DNA of 7,078 nt from Comamonadaceae bacterium. GTDB lineage: Bacteria; Pseudomonadota; Gammaproteobacteria; Burkholderiales; Burkholderiaceae_C. Where the stretch lies: positions 1 to 7,078 of the forward strand of contig CANBQX010000098.1 of assembly GCA_947371775.1 (NCBI GenBank). The letters are read 5' to 3'. Shown here one piece after another: positions 6,213-7,078 of the stretch. Each line of letters starts with the position of its first letter. The stretch's first letter is position 1. Made by a program: the position numbers and the translations under genes. Under the pieces are notes generated by a model that was not told where the DNA came from, ran no database searches, and worked only from the letters and a program-made list of their open reading frames with translations.

Positions 6213-7078
6213 ATGAATGCACCGCTGGGTCTTTGGAATTTGCAGGCGCAGGGCCGCGCACGGCGCAAGGCCCGTGTGTTGGCCAGTCTGGGCCCGCAAT
6301 TGCGCGGCAAGCGGGTTGACACAGCAGGCGCAGTGCAATTGCTCAGCAGCGCGATCGAGTCCGGTGACCGGGTCTGTCTGGAAGGCAACAACCAAAAACA
6401 AGCGGACTTTTTGGCCCGCACCCTGACCCAACTCGACCCGCACCAGGTGCACGACCTGCACATGGTGCAGTCAGTCATTGCCTTGCCCGAACACCTGGAC
6501 GTGTTCGAGAGTGGCATTGCCTCCAAACTCGACTTTTCCTTTTCAGGCCCGCAAAGCGCACGCCTGGCCAAAATGGTGTCGGCGGGGCACATTCAAATTG
6601 GCGCCATCCACACGTACCTGGAATTGTTCTCGCGCTATTTTGTGGATCTGACACCGCAGGTGTCGCTGGTGTGCGCGCAGGCTGCGGATGCGCAGGGCAA
6701 TCTGTACACCGGTCCTAACACCGAGGACACACCCGCCATCGTGGAAGCCACCGCTTTCAAGAGCGGCATCGTGATCGTTCAGGTCAACGAGGTGTTGGAG
6801 ACCTTGCCGCGCGTGGACATTCCCGGTGACTGGGTGGATTACGTCATTCTGGCACCCAAGCCCAATCAAATTGAGCCACTGTTCACCCGTGACCCGGCCC
6901 AGATTTCCGAGATTCAAGTGCTGATGGCCATGATGGCCATCAAAGGTATTTATGCGGAATATGGGGTGCAGCGCCTGAACCACGGTATCGGTTTTGACAC
7001 TGCTGCGATCGAGTTGCTGTTGCCCACCTATGCCGAGTCACTGGGCCTCAAGGGAAAAATCTGCAAACACTGGGCGCT
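6213..7078 (+). CDS. mdcA: Malonate decarboxylase alpha subunit, N-terminal half (runs off right edge)
   Basis: MdcA is the acetyl-S-ACP:malonate ACP transferase of biotin-independent malonate decarboxylase. It swaps acetyl for malonyl on the carrier subunit MdcC, after which MdcD and MdcE release CO2. The visible 288 residues are about half of the usual length near 550. Highly conserved blocks are GDRVCLEGNNQKQADFLA (51-68), HDLHMVQSV (80-88), LDFSFSGPQ (106-114), GNLYTGPNTEDTPAIVEAT (162-180), PGDWVDY (204-210), and then EPLFTRDPAQISEIQVLMAM and RLNHGIGFDTAAIELLLPTY (254-273). The ATG is one base after the dctM stop, and GGGAG at 6199-6203, nine bases before it, is a good ribosome binding site. 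The remaining mdc genes for the other subunits and the carrier-loading enzymes are expected to the right. No frameshift is seen. Confidence 0.95.
   Translation, partial: MNAPLGLWNLQAQGRARRKARVLASLGPQLRGKRVDTAGAVQLLSSAIESGDRVCLEGNNQKQADFLARTLTQLDPHQVHDLHMVQSVIALPEHLDVFESGIASKLDFSFSGPQSARLAKMVSAGHIQIGAIHTYLELFSRYFVDLTPQVSLVCAQAADAQGNLYTGPNTEDTPAIVEATAFKSGIVIVQVNEVLETLPRVDIPGDWVDYVILAPKPNQIEPLFTRDPAQISEIQVLMAMMAIKGIYAEYGVQRLNHGIGFDTAAIELLLPTYAESLGLKGKICKHWA

Noticed and set aside
4847..6592. 581-codon open frame on the minus strand opposite dctM and mdcA
   Set aside because: Composition is low-complexity (His, Gln, Arg), no motif is seen, and both plus-strand genes are well conserved.

Overview
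The window looks like chromosomal DNA from a betaproteobacterium, probably order Burkholderiales and possibly Comamonadaceae. I base this on the style of the release factor 3 protein, the fairly GC-rich coding sequence, the TRAP/FCD-regulator gene style and the frequent non-ATG starts. This placement is by eye; no search was run. The DNA is densely coded, and no intergenic gap exceeds about 190 bases.

Left half (1-2419): a housekeeping block. On the minus strand lie prfC (peptide chain release factor 3, TTG start) and, 14 bases downstream, the 5' part of an MFS transporter gene that runs off the left edge. Divergent from prfC is a small hotdog-fold acyl-CoA thioesterase gene of the 4-hydroxybenzoyl-CoA thioesterase type. 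It ends 16 bases from the convergent end of a regulator gene.

Right half (2436-7078): a compact malonate-utilisation locus. A GntR-type repressor gene of the FCD subfamily is read leftward. Divergent from it is a tightly packed operon: dctP (periplasmic substrate-binding protein), dctQ (small membrane subunit), dctM (large membrane subunit), then mdcA (malonate decarboxylase alpha subunit). mdcA is cut by the right edge. Stop and start codons overlap (GTGA, ATGA) or are one base apart, so transporter and enzyme are probably made from one coupled message. The inferred logic is that the TRAP system imports malonate using an ion gradient, MdcA with the other Mdc subunits (expected to the right) decarboxylates it to acetyl-CoA level, and the GntR protein senses malonate or a derivative.

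The 187-base divergent control region (3096-3282) is the most informative non-coding part. It holds a good sigma70-type promoter for the regulator whose predicted start is the A of its ATG, so the message would be leaderless. Two perfect 12-base direct repeats, 22 bases apart, lie in and next to that promoter. A GTATAC palindrome resembling the operator I recall for MdcY lies at the likely transporter transcription start, and a strong ribosome binding site precedes dctP.
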